A stretch of 40,791 nt of DNA from Methyloversatilis discipulorum. Lineage in GTDB: Bacteria; Pseudomonadota; Gammaproteobacteria; Burkholderiales; Rhodocyclaceae. Both the position numbers and the translations under genes were made by a program. The notes beneath the pieces were generated by a model. That model saw nothing but the letters and a program-made list of their open reading frames with translations, ran no database searches and was not told the DNA's origin. Location of the stretch: the NCBI RefSeq assembly GCF_018780585.1, contig NZ_JADMJL010000042.1, forward strand, positions 28,774-69,564, in the 5' to 3' direction. Shown one piece after another: positions 7,158 through 19,500 of this stretch; position 1 is the stretch's first letter, and each line of letters starts with the position of its first letter.

Positions 7158-8696
7158 ATGAAGATCAAAGCTCTCGTCGCCGGTTGCGCGCTGGCCTTTG
7201 CCGGCATGTCCGCTCACGCCGCCTCGGTTAATCTGACCGGCTACACCAAGATCTACCTGTCCGGCGCCACCGCCCCGGACAGCTTCCTGGCCGATCTGGC
7301 TAACCAGATGCTGGATGGCGTCGTTGAGTACCGCAATCGTGCTACCAACAGCTCCGGCGTTGAAATCAGCGGTACCGACTACCGTGCTTTTGTGGGTACG
7401 GCCAAGTCTGGCATTCCGGGAGTCACCGCCGGCACGCCCATCGTGTTCTTCAAGCGCTCGAAGGGTGGTTCTGTGTGGGGCGTGGATCCGGTCGCCCGTG
7501 CTCAGCGTATCGAGTCGCTGAACATGGATGATTGCGATCTGACGACGCGTCGCTGCGGTGTGAAGGGTATCGATCCGGGCGTTGCGGGTCATGAGGATCC
7601 GAGCCTGAACAACGGCGAAATTTCCGACTTCGGTGTGTCCGACGTCGAGCCGCGCATGTTCCGCGAGCCGTTCAACACCGAGAACGGTCAGCCGGAACTG
7701 ACTGACGCGGAGCGTGCGGTGTTTGAGAACTTCGCCGTCAATGCTTTGATGTTCGGTCAGGTGGCCACCAATGCCGTGCCGGCAACGACCGTGCTCAGCC
7801 GCACCACCTACGGCTCGATGCTGCAGGGTCTGATCCGCAACTGGGAACAGGTCGATGGCACGGACGCTGGCGTCATCGTGTGCCGTCGCGTCAATGGTTC
7901 CGGCACGCAAACCAGCTACAACGCCTTCTACGGCAGCTTCCCCTGCACGTCTGCGGCGGGTGGTGCGATCGCACCGGCTGGTGTTGCCGATTCGACGCCG
8001 GAAGTGTTCACCGGCAACGGCGATGGCAGCGAAGCCGATCCGTTCGAAATCGACCCGAGCGCGCTCGATGGGAACGGAAAGCCGGCCTATGTCGTGATCG
8101 AGAACTCCGGTTCCGGCGACGTGCGCAAGTGCCTGTTCGCCGCGCAGAATCGTCAGTCCTACAAGGTGCGCGGTTCGAACGACGTGTGGTACCGGGTGCT
8201 GTTCAACAACATGGCCAACCCGGGCCGCGCCATCGGCGTGCTGTCGCTCGACAGCTATGGCCGTGAGACGAGTTCGACTGAAGGTGGCTGGACCTTCCGC
8301 CACATGGACGGCGCTGGCGTGTTCACGCCGTCGAACCAGACCTCGTCGGCTGGTGCTACTGGCATCGCCCCGTCGAAGCAGAACCTGCTCGATGGCAAGT
8401 GGGACTTCGCCTTCGAACTGTCGATGCAGTACCGCAACGCCGCCGTTACGAACGATGTGGGTGACAGCATCCCGTCGATGAACGATCCGGTGAATGCCAC
8501 GAAGAAGGCCTTCATCAGCGAGTTCATCAAGCGTGCCGGCAGCACGACCTACACCGGCAACGATGGCGGCACCTTCACGTCGGTGCCGAACGCCTACGCC
8601 ACGCTGCCGACCATCGGTGACTACACCACCAAGCCGGCCTTCGTCACGAAGTTCTCGCGCGGCGGCAATTCGTGCTCGCCGATGCGTCGCTTCTGA
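7158..8696 (+). CDS. Secreted PstS-like (periplasmic binding protein-like) protein
   Basis: This 512-residue protein has a signal peptide (about 1-22, ending AHA). The start of the mature chain (VNLTGYTKIYLSGATAPDSF), a GVSDVEP motif and the later CRRVNGSGTQTSYNAF resemble the ligand-binding loops of phosphate-type periplasmic binding proteins. The chain is longer than PstS (about 350 residues). No ABC permease or ATPase genes are nearby. It lies between a PEP-CTERM gene and a TPS pair, so a role as a surface or secreted binding protein rather than an ABC component is plausible. The fold call is from motif resemblance only. The codon pattern matches its neighbours. Confidence 0.65.
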   Translation: MKIKALVAGCALAFAGMSAHAASVNLTGYTKIYLSGATAPDSFLADLANQMLDGVVEYRNRATNSSGVEISGTDYRAFVGTAKSGIPGVTAGTPIVFFKRSKGGSVWGVDPVARAQRIESLNMDDCDLTTRRCGVKGIDPGVAGHEDPSLNNGEISDFGVSDVEPRMFREPFNTENGQPELTDAERAVFENFAVNALMFGQVATNAVPATTVLSRTTYGSMLQGLIRNWEQVDGTDAGVIVCRRVNGSGTQTSYNAFYGSFPCTSAAGGAIAPAGVADSTPEVFTGNGDGSEADPFEIDPSALDGNGKPAYVVIENSGSGDVRKCLFAAQNRQSYKVRGSNDVWYRVLFNNMANPGRAIGVLSLDSYGRETSSTEGGWTFRHMDGAGVFTPSNQTSSAGATGIAPSKQNLLDGKWDFAFELSMQYRNAAVTNDVGDSIPSMNDPVNATKKAFISEFIKRAGSTTYTGNDGGTFTSVPNAYATLPTIGDYTTKPAFVTKFSRGGNSCSPMRRF

Positions 8697-8742
8697 TCGG
8701 ATGCAGCACCGGGGCGGCCGCTGACGCGGTCGCCTGCAGCAG

Positions 8743-8772
8743 GCGAGCCCGGTGACGGGCTCGCTTTTTTTC
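8743..8772 (+). terminator. Rho-independent terminator after the PstS-like gene
   Basis: GCGAGCCCG pairs perfectly with CGGGCTCGC across a GTGA loop, followed directly by eight T residues. It separates the PEP-CTERM/PstS-like unit from the TPS genes. Confidence 0.93.
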
Positions 8773-8828
8773 GGATGTGTGGCAGTTCGCAAGGGTGATG
8801 GCTCCCTGCGGCTGGAACGGATGATCGA

Positions 8829-10436
8829 GTGAATCGCGTTACACGGTGGTTGGGCCTTGCTGCGGCGTGCTGTGTCCTGCTGATGAGCAACGCGGGGGCG
8901 TGGGCGGAAGATGGCGCACAGTACTTTGACATTTTCGAGTACGAGGTTGACGGCAATACGGTATTGCCCGAAGAGCCGATCGAGCGGGCGGTGTACCCAT
9001 TTCTGGGCGAGCGCCGTACGGCCGCTGACGTCGATGGCGCACGTGCGGCGCTGGAGAAGGCCTATCACGATGCGGGCTTCCTGACGGTCAGCGTCGAGGT
9101 GCCGGAGCAGAAGGTCGACGAAGGTCTGGTGCGACTGCGCGTGGTCGAAGGGCGGATACAGCGCACCCGGGTGGCGGGTGCCGAGTATTCCCTGCCGTCT
9201 CGGGTCAAGGAGGGTGCGCCGTCGATGGCCGAGGGGACCGTGCCCAACTTCAACGAAGTACAGGAGGACCTCGGACGTCTGGCGCGCAATCCCGACATGC
9301 GGGTGACACCATTGTTGCGCTCGGGCCGTAACCCCGGCAGCGTCGAGATGGAACTCGCCATCGAGGACAAGTCGCCCCTTCACGGCAGCGTCGAACTGAA
9401 CAACAAGCAGAGCGCCGATACGAAAACCGGGCGTATCGAAGCTTCGGTGCGCTATGACAATCTCTGGCAGCGTCGCCATTCGATCGGGTTGAGCTGGTTC
9501 GTGTCGCCTCGCAACCGCGACGACGTGGAGGTCTGGGCATTGAACTACTCGATGCCTGTGGGACGCGACGCGACGCTGGCCGCCTACGCGGTCAACAGTG
9601 ACAGCGACGTGCCGACCGTATTCGGAACACAGTCGCTCGGTCGCGGCAGCACCGTGGGCCTGCGCTGGGTAAAACCGCTGCCGATGCGCGCGGGGCTCTT
9701 CCATTCGGTTGCACTCGGCGCCGATTACAAGGACAACAAACAGGACACGCGGCTGTTCGGCGGCGTGCTCAATCTCAGCCAGCCTGTGCGTTACGCGACG
9801 CTGGCCGCGAACTGGAATGGCTCCGTTGTCGACGCGGGCAGTGACTGGCGCTTCGGCGCGGGGCTCACTCTGGGTATGGAGGCCTTCAACGCGCGCTCGA
9901 TCAACTGCAATGGTGTCGTCGTCGATCAGTTCGAGTGCAGACGCCCGGGCGCAACGCCGAGCTTCTCGGTGCTGCGTCTTGATCTGCAGCACACGAGGCA
10001 GATCCTTGCAGGGGTCAGCGCCTTTGTCCGCTTTGACCTGCAGCGCACGGGCTCGCCCCTCGTCAACACCGAACAGTTTGCGGCGGGCGGGATTGATTCC
10101 GTGCGTGGCTACCTTGAAAGCGAGCGCGTCGGTGACATGGGCACGCGCGCCAGTTTCGAGTTGCGTGCGCCGCGAATGGCACTTGCCGATGGACGCCTGG
10201 GACTGATGCCACTTGCTTTCTATGACTGGGCTTCGGTGCGCATTCGCGAACCCTTACCGGGACAGGATGCGCGCGCGTTGATGGCGGGTGCAGGGATCGG
10301 ATTGCGCTTCGATGTCGCCCAGGCGTTCAGTGGTGAACTGATGTGGGCACATGCCCTGCATGACGGAGCCGCTGGCCCCGGGCGAACCCGGGATGGCGAT
10401 GATCGAGCCGTCCTGCGCATCAAGTACGTTTTCTAG
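8829..10436 (+). CDS. TpsB/FhaC/ShlB-type two-partner secretion transporter
   Basis: This 535-residue outer-membrane protein starts at a GTG and has a signal peptide (about 1-26, ending AWA). A POTRA-type region follows (about 30-175, with VEVPEQKVDEGLVRLRVVEG and a second module near LGRLARNPDMRV). A barrel of Omp85/FhaC type follows (about 190-535). VRGY at 425-428 is the conserved loop motif of the superfamily, and the chain ends in KYVF, a barrel-insertion signal. TpsB proteins secrete a cognate TpsA exoprotein across the outer membrane, and a giant TpsA gene follows after 157 bases. A short ATG frame at 8821 overlaps the start and is not thought to matter. Confidence 0.93.
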   Translation: MNRVTRWLGLAAACCVLLMSNAGAWAEDGAQYFDIFEYEVDGNTVLPEEPIERAVYPFLGERRTAADVDGARAALEKAYHDAGFLTVSVEVPEQKVDEGLVRLRVVEGRIQRTRVAGAEYSLPSRVKEGAPSMAEGTVPNFNEVQEDLGRLARNPDMRVTPLLRSGRNPGSVEMELAIEDKSPLHGSVELNNKQSADTKTGRIEASVRYDNLWQRRHSIGLSWFVSPRNRDDVEVWALNYSMPVGRDATLAAYAVNSDSDVPTVFGTQSLGRGSTVGLRWVKPLPMRAGLFHSVALGADYKDNKQDTRLFGGVLNLSQPVRYATLAANWNGSVVDAGSDWRFGAGLTLGMEAFNARSINCNGVVVDQFECRRPGATPSFSVLRLDLQHTRQILAGVSAFVRFDLQRTGSPLVNTEQFAAGGIDSVRGYLESERVGDMGTRASFELRAPRMALADGRLGLMPLAFYDWASVRIREPLPGQDARALMAGAGIGLRFDVAQAFSGELMWAHALHDGAAGPGRTRDGDDRAVLRIKYVF

Positions 10437-10593
10437 CCGCCGGTGCCGGCGTGCCGGGTTTCCGGCGCCTGCAGTTTGCGAATGTTTAGCGGTTGGTCAT
10501 GCACATGAGCCGTCAGCGCAACCAGCCGGTCATGTTTTGCGGGCACTGTGAGGACGCTTGTCTGACCGGCGCCACAGCAGCAGGAGTTGAGCC

Positions 10594-13500
10594 ATGAACC
10601 GCAATCGATATCGTCTGAAGTTCAATGATCTGGTGGGTTGCTGGGTGCCTGTCGCCGAGCACATGCGTGCCCGCGGAAAACGTGGCCGTTGTGCCACGCT
10701 GCGCGTACTGGTTGGTGCGGTCTCGGCCGTTTTCTCGCTGGGCGGCCTTGCCAACGGGCCTCTACCCGTTGCAGCCGGCACGTTCATCGCACCCAACTCT
10801 CCGGGGATGGCGGCGGCACCCGTGGTGAATGGCTCGACCATGACGATTACGCAAACCACGGCTGCGCCCGTGGTCATGCAGTGGAACAGTTTCAGCGTGG
10901 ATCAGGGTCATACGGTGCGTTTCGTGCAGCCCGACGTCACGTCGCGCGCGATCAACGTCGTGCTGCCCGGTGGGCCGCGCAGCGACATTTACGGCAGCAT
11001 CCAGGCCAATGGTCAGGTCTTCCTGTTCAACCAGGCCGGCGTACTGTTCGGACCGAACGCCGTGGTAGACGTCGGCGGACTCGTCGCCTCTTCGCTCAAA
11101 CTGAATGACGAGCTGATCAATCGCTCCCTGTCGGCGCTGGGCGTTACCGGTGCCGCGTTGAGTGGGGATGCCTCAGCGGGTGACGTGATGGTGCAGGCCG
11201 GAGCTCGCATCATTGCGGCGGACAACGGCCGTATCGTTCTCGCGGCACCGCGCGTGTCCAACGCCGGCACACTGCAGGCCAATCAGGGCCAGGTGCTGCT
11301 GGCCGCCGGCGAGAAGGTCTATCTGGCCGATTCGCTGGATTCCCGACTGCGCGGGCTGTTGATCGAGGTCGATAACGGCGGTACGGTGAGCAACGAAGTT
11401 GCCGGTAAGCTTGTTGCTGAGCGCGGCAACATCACGCTGGCCGGGCTCAACGTGAACCAGCTTGGATCGGCGCGCACGACCACCAGCGTCACGCTCAACG
11501 GCTCCATTTATCTGAATGCACGCGACACCATGGTCGCGCGCACGGTGAGTACGGCGACGGGTGATGTGCAGTTGCCGGGGTTCTCGCGCACGGGCGAGGT
11601 CAGGCTGGGCAGCGCCAGCACGACTTCGGTACTGCCGGAAGATACCTACGACGCCAATGTCAATGTACTTACCTTGCGCGACGACGTGGCATTCAATCCG
11701 TCCGAAGTCAGGGTGACCGGTCATCGTGTGTCGCTCGACGGCAAGGACAGCGGCGGCAACGGCGCTCGCATCGTGGCGCCGGCAGCGAACGTGTCCGTGA
11801 CTGCGCTGGCGCGCGATGGCGCCGCGGGGCGCATCGTGCTGGGGGATGGCGTGTCCATCGATGTGTCGGGTGTCGAAGGCGTGGCCGTCGATGCCGGTCG
11901 CAACATCGTTCAGGTCGAACTGCGCAGCAACGAGCTGAAGGACTCGCCGCTGCAGCGGGACCCCGAGTACGGCCGGCTCGTCGATGGCAAGGCGGTCGGC
12001 ATGTTGTCGGGCAAGAAGATATGGGTCGATGTGATGACCGGCATCGATCCGGCGACCGGCGCACCGCTTGCCGATGTGTCCGGTTACCGCGCGGGCATTT
12101 CGCGCAGCGTGTCGGAGTTGTCGACGGTCGGCGGCAGCATCGCGCTGCAGGCCGAGGGCGATGTGCTGGTGTCGGGCGGCGCGACTCTCGACCTTTCGGG
12201 TGGCAGCGTCGTCTATCAGGCGGGCAGCATCAACGAGTCGCGCCTTGAGATGGTGGGCGGCACCAGTGTGAAGGCGAATGTAGCGTCGGCGGACGCGCGC
12301 TACACCGGAAACATCCTCGATTCGACCCGGCAGGTGGCGGCGCGCACTGTGGGCAGCGATGCCGGAACGCTTACCGTAAGCGGTGCGCGCGTCGCGCTCG
12401 ACGGGCGGGTGAACGCCACCACCGTCAATGGTCAGCATCAACGGGACAGCGCCGCCGCACGTGCCGCTCTGCATGAGCTGACACTTGCTTCCAGCGCGGG
12501 CTCGGCGATTGTTGATCGCTACAACGCGTTGCTGACCGAGCGCGAGCGTCAGCAGTTTCAGGCGGAGAACCGCCGATTCTTCGAGCAGAAGGGACGGCTG
12601 AACGTCGATGAATCGACGCGAGCCCAGGGCGGAACGCTGCGCATCACTGGGGATCTGACAGGCACCACCTTGCTGGCGCCGGTGGGCGACGTGCGCTTCG
12701 TGACCACGACACCTGCACGCAGTTTCGACATGACGTCGAGTGCCCCTGGCGAACTACTGCTGTCCGCCGGGCTGTTCTCGGGCGGTATCGATCACCTGGC
12801 GTTGACCTCGGGCGGTCACATCGTGCTACCCGAGGACGTCCGGATTTCGGCTGCAGCCGGGTCGAGCATCACGCTCGCTGCGCGGGAGATCGACCTTCTC
12901 GGCGATGTACGCTTACCCGGCGGAGCGTTCGTTGCGCGCACGGTCGATGTGAATGGCGCCAGCGGAGATGCCACAACGCGGGACATCGTGGTCGGCAGTG
13001 GCGCCAGCATCGACGTGTCGGGGGCGTGGACCAACGATCGCATTTCGCGCCCCGGCGTAAACAATCCGCCGGTCGTCCGCGCGGACGGAGGACGGATAGA
13101 GCTCGTTTCGACATCCGATCTGCAGGTCTCCGGTGCACTGGACGTATCGGCGGGCGGCTGGATCGACGGCGCCGGCAAGTTTCATCCTGGCGATGCCGGA
13201 GAGATAGCGCTGGCAAGCGGAAATTTCGGCGCGTCTACGGGTACGGCGCCGCAATCAAGGCTGGTGATCGACGGCACGCTGTCCGGTTACGCGATCACCG
13301 ATGGCCGGGTGGCGGGGCAGGGCGGCACATTGAATCTGACTGCTTCGACCATCGAGGTCGTCGATGGCGCCGACACGAGCAGCAGCGACAGCGGCGTACT
13401 GACGTTGGGCGACGACTGGGTCGGCGCAGGTGGCTTTGAAAAGATCAGTCTGGGTGCACGCGGCGCACTCAACGTGCGTTCCGGCGCGCACCTGCAGCCG

Positions 13501-16500
13501 CAGCCTGTAGCGCGCCTGATCGATCAGTCGACGCGTGCAGCGCGCAGCGGCAGTCAGCTGGCGGGCACGGGCACGCTGACGCCGCTCGACCTGTGGTTCC
13601 GTTCGCCGACGTCCATCGAACTGAGCAGTGCGCTGCGGCCGAATGGCGGTGTGACGGTGGAGCAGGGAGCGTTGATCGCAGTCGACGCAGGCGGCCACAT
13701 CGCGCTGCGGTCGAACGGGAATGTCATGCTGGGTGGCACACTGACCGCGCGCGGTGGCTCAGTTGTTCTGACCACCCAGGTCGCGGGTAGCGACGAGACG
13801 ACGCTGGTGACATCGGACCAGATCCACCTTGCGGATTCAGCACTGATCGATGTGTCCGGCGTCGTCGTCTACAACCCGTTGCAGAGAGCGGCCGGACGCT
13901 ATGTCGGCACGCTGCTTGGTGGTGGCGATGTCGACATCGATGCCGGGCGCGGCTTTGTCGTTGCCCGCGCGGGTGCCAAGGTACGGGCCGACGGTGCCGT
14001 CGCCCCGCTCGATCTGGTGTTGCGTTCAGGTACCGCGGCTGTGCGCACCGATGTTGCGAGTGCCGGCGGCGACATCAGCATTTCGGCTCGTGAAGGAGTG
14101 ATGTGGGATGCCGGCCTGAGCGCACGCGGCGGCGATGCGAGCGTCGCAGGCGGGGCGCTGGTGCTCGCGTTGACCAAGCCCGTCGGCGATGACTGGCTGG
14201 GTACCGACGACCCGCTGTACGTGGGACAGACCACTCTGGGTAATCCCGCGCTGAGCGAGGTAATCAATGCGGCACCCCGTATCGTCGTCAGTGACGATGA
14301 TGCTGCGGGATCCGCATCAATCACGGCTGGCGGACGTGTTCCCGTTACCGGAAACGTTGGTGTCGCGCGTATCGCGACAGATTTGATCTCGGCGGGCGGA
14401 TTTTCCGATCTCACCCTGCGCAGCAATCGGCTGGTCGAGTTTTCGGAAAGTGTCGACCTGAAGTTGCCTGGTCAGCTGCAGATCGATGCATTCAACGTGC
14501 GCGGCCTGTCCGATGCGAACGTAAACCTGACCGCAGCACATGTCCTGCTCGGCCCTCAGGCGGCGTCCAATCGACCCTTGCCGCCGACTGCGACGGGGAG
14601 CGGCAAGCTGTCGGTGCAGGCGGAACAGATCATGTTGCGCGGGCGCAGCTTCATCGATGGCTTCGATCAGGTGCTGCTGTCCGCAGCCGGCGACATCCAG
14701 GCTACCGGTGCGCTGGAGCGTGTCAGCAATCAGCTTGACGCGCCGGTTGAACTGCGTGGGGGGCTGGCGACGAATGCTGATTTGACGCTGCGTGCGGCAC
14801 AGGTCTATCCGACCTCGGGCAGTGCGTTCGACATCGAACTGCGCAACCGGCCGGACGGAGTGCTGCGCATTGAATCCAGCGGTCGTACGCCCGGCGTGGC
14901 CTTGTCGGCCTATGGCGATCTCGAGCTCGTGGCGCCCCATATCGAACAGGCGGGCTATCTGCGGGCGCCCATGGGCAGCCTCTCACTGGTGGCCGCGCGC
15001 ATTGGCGACACCACCGGTGTAAACGACAGCAGTGCCTTGCGCCAGGCCTTCTCCGGAAGTTCGGTCACCTTGCTTTCCGGCAGCGTTACGTCGGTTGCAG
15101 GAGATGACGTGGTGGTTCCCTTCGGGACTACGACAACGTCGGGCCGCGAATGGGTGTTCAGTCCGGGCGTGGTGAAGAACATCGAGTCCGCGCCGGACAA
15201 GCGTGTGCGGCTTGAGGCGGACAACGTGGTCACGGCAGCAGGTTCGCTCGTCGACCTGTCGGGCAAGGGCGATGTCAGTGCGGCCGAGTGGGTTCCTGGG
15301 CCGGGCGGTTCGACCGATGTGCTGGCGCCTGCCGACGGTCTGCAGCGCTATGCGGTCGTGCCGATGGTGAACGCGGGGTCGGTTCCGTATGACCCGACCT
15401 TGTGGGCCGAGAGCGGACTCGAGCCGGGTGCCACGATAGAACTGCTCACCGCGGCCGGCGGATTGCCGGCTGGCCGATACGTCCTGTTGCCGGCCCGCTA
15501 CGGTCTGATGGAGGGAGCGTATGTACTGACAGTGCGCAGCGCGGCCGGCGAGTTCGACGTTGCAGCCTCGCGCCAGCAGGTCGATGGGACCCAACTGGTG
15601 GCTGCACGCATCGGTCGCACGTTGTCCGGAGCGACCTTCGCAGCTGCGGCACCGGCGCTTGCAGTGGAAGTCTGGAACGGCGCGCAGACGCGCTTGCGTT
15701 CCGAGTACATCGAAACCAAGGGCAGCGAGTTCTTCGATGCAGACGGCGGCGCACGCTTCGCCGACGCGGGAAGGCTGCAATTGCTTGCGCAATCCAGCCT
15801 CACGCTGGCCGGCAGTCTCGGGACCGCCGCCGGCACGGATTCGCTGGGGCGCCGTGGCGCCGGTGCGCAGATCGATGTGTCGGGCACGAAGCTGGCGGTG
15901 ATCGGAAGCGGTGCATCATCTGACGATTCTGAACTGGCGGTGGACGTTGCGACGCTGAATGCCTTGGGCGCCGACAGCGTGCTGCTCGGCGGTACGCGGG
16001 CGCGCGCAGCGGACGGCAGCTGGGTGCTGGTCGATCTGAGCGATCAGGTCAGGGTGGCGACCGGTGACGGTGAAGTGCTGCGCGCACCCGAACTGCTGTT
16101 TGCCGCAACCGACCGTATAGAGGTCGCTGCCGGCAGTCGTGTAGAGGCCGTGCAGCAATCAGGCCGTAGCGATGCCGTGTATCGGGTCGAAGGCAGTGGC
16201 GCATCGGCGGACGGAGCGTTTGTCCGTGTTGCGAGTGCTGGCCAGGCAACGCTGCTTCGAACCGCGCCGGTCGGTGCACGAGGCGATGTCATTGTCGGCG
16301 ATGGCGCCGTGTTGGCGGGGCGCCACCTGACGCTCGATGCGACCCGTTCGGTTCTGCTTCCCGACAACGACGTGCGGTCGCTCAACCCGGCGGCGGGCGG
16401 CAGTCTGACCCTGTCAGCCGGACAGCTCGTACTGGGTGATCCCGCCGGTACGTCTGCCGGTCTGCTGTTGCGGCAGGACACGCTTGATGCGCTGGCCGCG

Positions 16501-19500
16501 CTCTCTGCGCTGAACCTGCGCAGCTACGGCGAGCTCACGCTGGTCGATTCGGTACGCATCGGGTCGGCAGCGATGAACAATCTGACGCTTGATGCGGCCT
16601 CCATCACGGGGCGAGACGGTGCCGCCGCGGGCAGTGCTGCGGTTGTCGCACGCGTTGAGGCGAAGAACATCGTGCTGACGAACTCGTCAGCGGCGGCGTC
16701 GGACGTGGCCGGCGTGGCCGGTCGCGGTGCGCAACTCGACGTCGTCGCCAGCGGCGACATCGAGCTCGGCAGCACGGCCAGTGGCGAGCACGATGCGGGA
16801 CTTGCCTATGCAGGCTTCGACCAGGTGAACCTGAGTGCAGGCGACGAGGTCGTGGGCAGCGCACGAGGTACTCATCGCGTGACCGGTGCCCTCGACATTT
16901 CCGCCGCTCGGGTGACGACGACGACAGCCGCGGAAACGACTGTCCGTGCTGACGGCCTGCTGAACGTGCGCGGTGGCGACGGCGCCACGAGAGCGCCCTC
17001 CGGGCTTGCCGGTGCGCTGTCGCTGCAGGGGGCGGAAGTCTCGATCTCGGGGCGCGTCGACATGAACGGTGGCGACGTTGAGGTCCGGGCATTGAGTGGT
17101 GACGTTACCGTCGCCGAAGCGGCGCGTCTGAGCGCCGACGGCTTTAGCACCAAACTGGGAAGCCAGACCGTTGGCGTCGGGGCCGGCGCGATCACTTTGC
17201 GCTCCGACAGCGGGGACATCAATCTCGCCTCCGGTGCCAAGGTGAGCGTCGCAGGAAAGGGCGGCGCTGACGCCGGCCTGCTTAAGCTCTCGGCAATCGA
17301 GGGGACGGTGAACTTCGGGGCGACGCTGGATGGCGCTGCAGAGAACGGTGGTGCCAGCGGGGCATTGAGCCTCGACGTCGATACGCTGGGCGGCAATGGG
17401 TCACTCAGTCCGCTTGCTGGCGCTACAGGGAGCTTCACGCAGTCGCGCGCTGTGCGCGTGCGTTCTGGCGATATCAGACTTGACGACGGACAGACGATAC
17501 GTGCCGAGCGCATTGCGCTGGCCGCGGATGACGGCGCCATCACGCTCGCCGGCACGCTTGATGCGTCCGGCAGCGAAGGAGGCGACGTACGTGTTTTCGC
17601 GCAGGCGGGGGAACGTGATGACAGCGGTCGTCTGACGCTGACGGACACCGCACGGATTCTAGCGCGTGGCAGCGTCGGCGATGGCGGTCATGTCGAACTT
17701 GGCGTATCGGCTGCCGACACCAGTGCGCAGTCGCCGATGCTCTCTCTGACGGCAGGCAGTCGCATCGATGTCGGCAGCAGTGCTGCCGGGGCGGCGGGCG
17801 GTGAAGTGGTCTTGCGTGCGCCGCGATCGGACGATGGTCTTGACCTTGCGCTGCGTGCCGACGGGACGCAGATCGACGGCGCGCGCAAGGTGTGGGTGGA
17901 GAGCGTCAAGGTCTACGACGGCAATGAAATCACCGCGGTGGGCGGCGATGGCAAGGTGAGCTTCGTGGTGCCTGCAGTCGGTGCGCGCACGCCATCGAGC
18001 GGCATGATCGGTGCGCTGACCGGGACTTCGGTGATCTACGTCGATGCGACGGTGCTGTCCAACCTTTCGCAGAGAAACTCGGTGAATGCCAATGCGCGCA
18101 CCACTGCCGAAGAAGCGGCGCGCGTCATTTTCGGCTTGCACTTGAGCGGGGCTGCCGACGGCGATGACTTTGCAGCGCTGACCCGTCTCGATGCCGCCAG
18201 CTACCTGGCGGGGACGCTGGCCTATCAGGCAACCCAGGTTACCTCCGACGACAGCCAGGACGCGGAGATACGTATTGCAGCACAGGAGGCGATCGCGCAG
18301 GCTGTCCTGAACGGAGAGGGCGCTGCAGGCGTCGTGGCAGCAGCCCTTTCTGCGTTCAACACCGATCCGGACAACCCGATGGTTTCCGCGACACAGATCG
18401 CGGCGGCACGCGAAGCCGTCATCATGGGTATCGGTGCGAATCCGACCGATGTTGCACGGAATACGGGTGCGACCGCCACCCAGATACTCGGCAGCGTGCG
18501 CGCGGCCACGGGTCTGGCGGCGGACCACCCGGCATTCCTGATGCTGGCCGACAGCCGGGTCAATGACCTGATCACCATCCCGACCGCGGTCGAGTTGGCA
18601 GCGGGGGCTGCCGCCGGAGCCGGCAGCGCGGACGCTGCGCGCGATGCAGCTTTTGCGGCCTATGCCTACAACCGCTTCCAGATGCCGACGACGGTTGCCG
18701 CAGGTAGTCGTGAATCTGTCTATCAGACCGTCGGAGCCAGCGTGTCGGCCAAGGTCGACGCAATCTGGGCGGGTTCTGCAGTGCTGACCGATACGCGTAC
18801 GGTGATACAGCATGGCGATCGCATTCTCGATACGGTCGGACTCGGCAATGTGGCGGGTGCGGGCGTGCGCGCGGCAGCCGAGATCCGCGCGAATGGTGAT
18901 CTCGTGGTGAGCCAGGAACTCAATTTCGGTGAGCACGCGATACGTGGCGGGACGGCCGGCAACGCACAGGTCTATGTGCCCTACTGGCGCGACGGCGAGC
19001 ACGCCGGTTCGCTGACCCTTGCAGCAACCGGCGACGTACGCATCAATGCGACGATCTCCGACGGGGTGGACCGCTTCAACAACACGCGCACACGGGTTGC
19101 AGCGGATAACAGCAGTTGGTCCATGCGAGTGGTGGCGGGGGCCGATGCGATGGCCGCCGACCCGATGGCGACAACCGGCGATGCAGGCTCTGTCATTGTC
19201 GGTGCCGGCCGGCAGTTGCGCACCGGCGAGGGCCGACTCGAAGTCAGTGCGGCGGCCGACGTGATACTTGGTAGCGCAACCTCCGCCATTTACAGCATCG
19301 GTTCGCAAGATTCCGAACTGGGTGTGCGCTACGGGCAGTCCGGCGGTGACGTCATTGTTACAGCCGGCGGCGATCTGCGCACCGCCGATAACGTGACGGC
19401 GCCACCCGCCGATGTAACGAACTGGCTTCGCCGTCAGGCCGTGCTGGCAGCTGATGGCAGCATTCTGCAGGGACAGGCTCCTGGCTGGTGGGCCGAATAC

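Noticed and set aside
7032-9992. Long minus-strand open frame of 986 codons
   Set aside because: It lies opposite the PstS-like and TpsB genes, which have signal peptides and family motifs. Its translation is rich in Arg and His with no motif, as expected for the antisense of GC-rich coding DNA.
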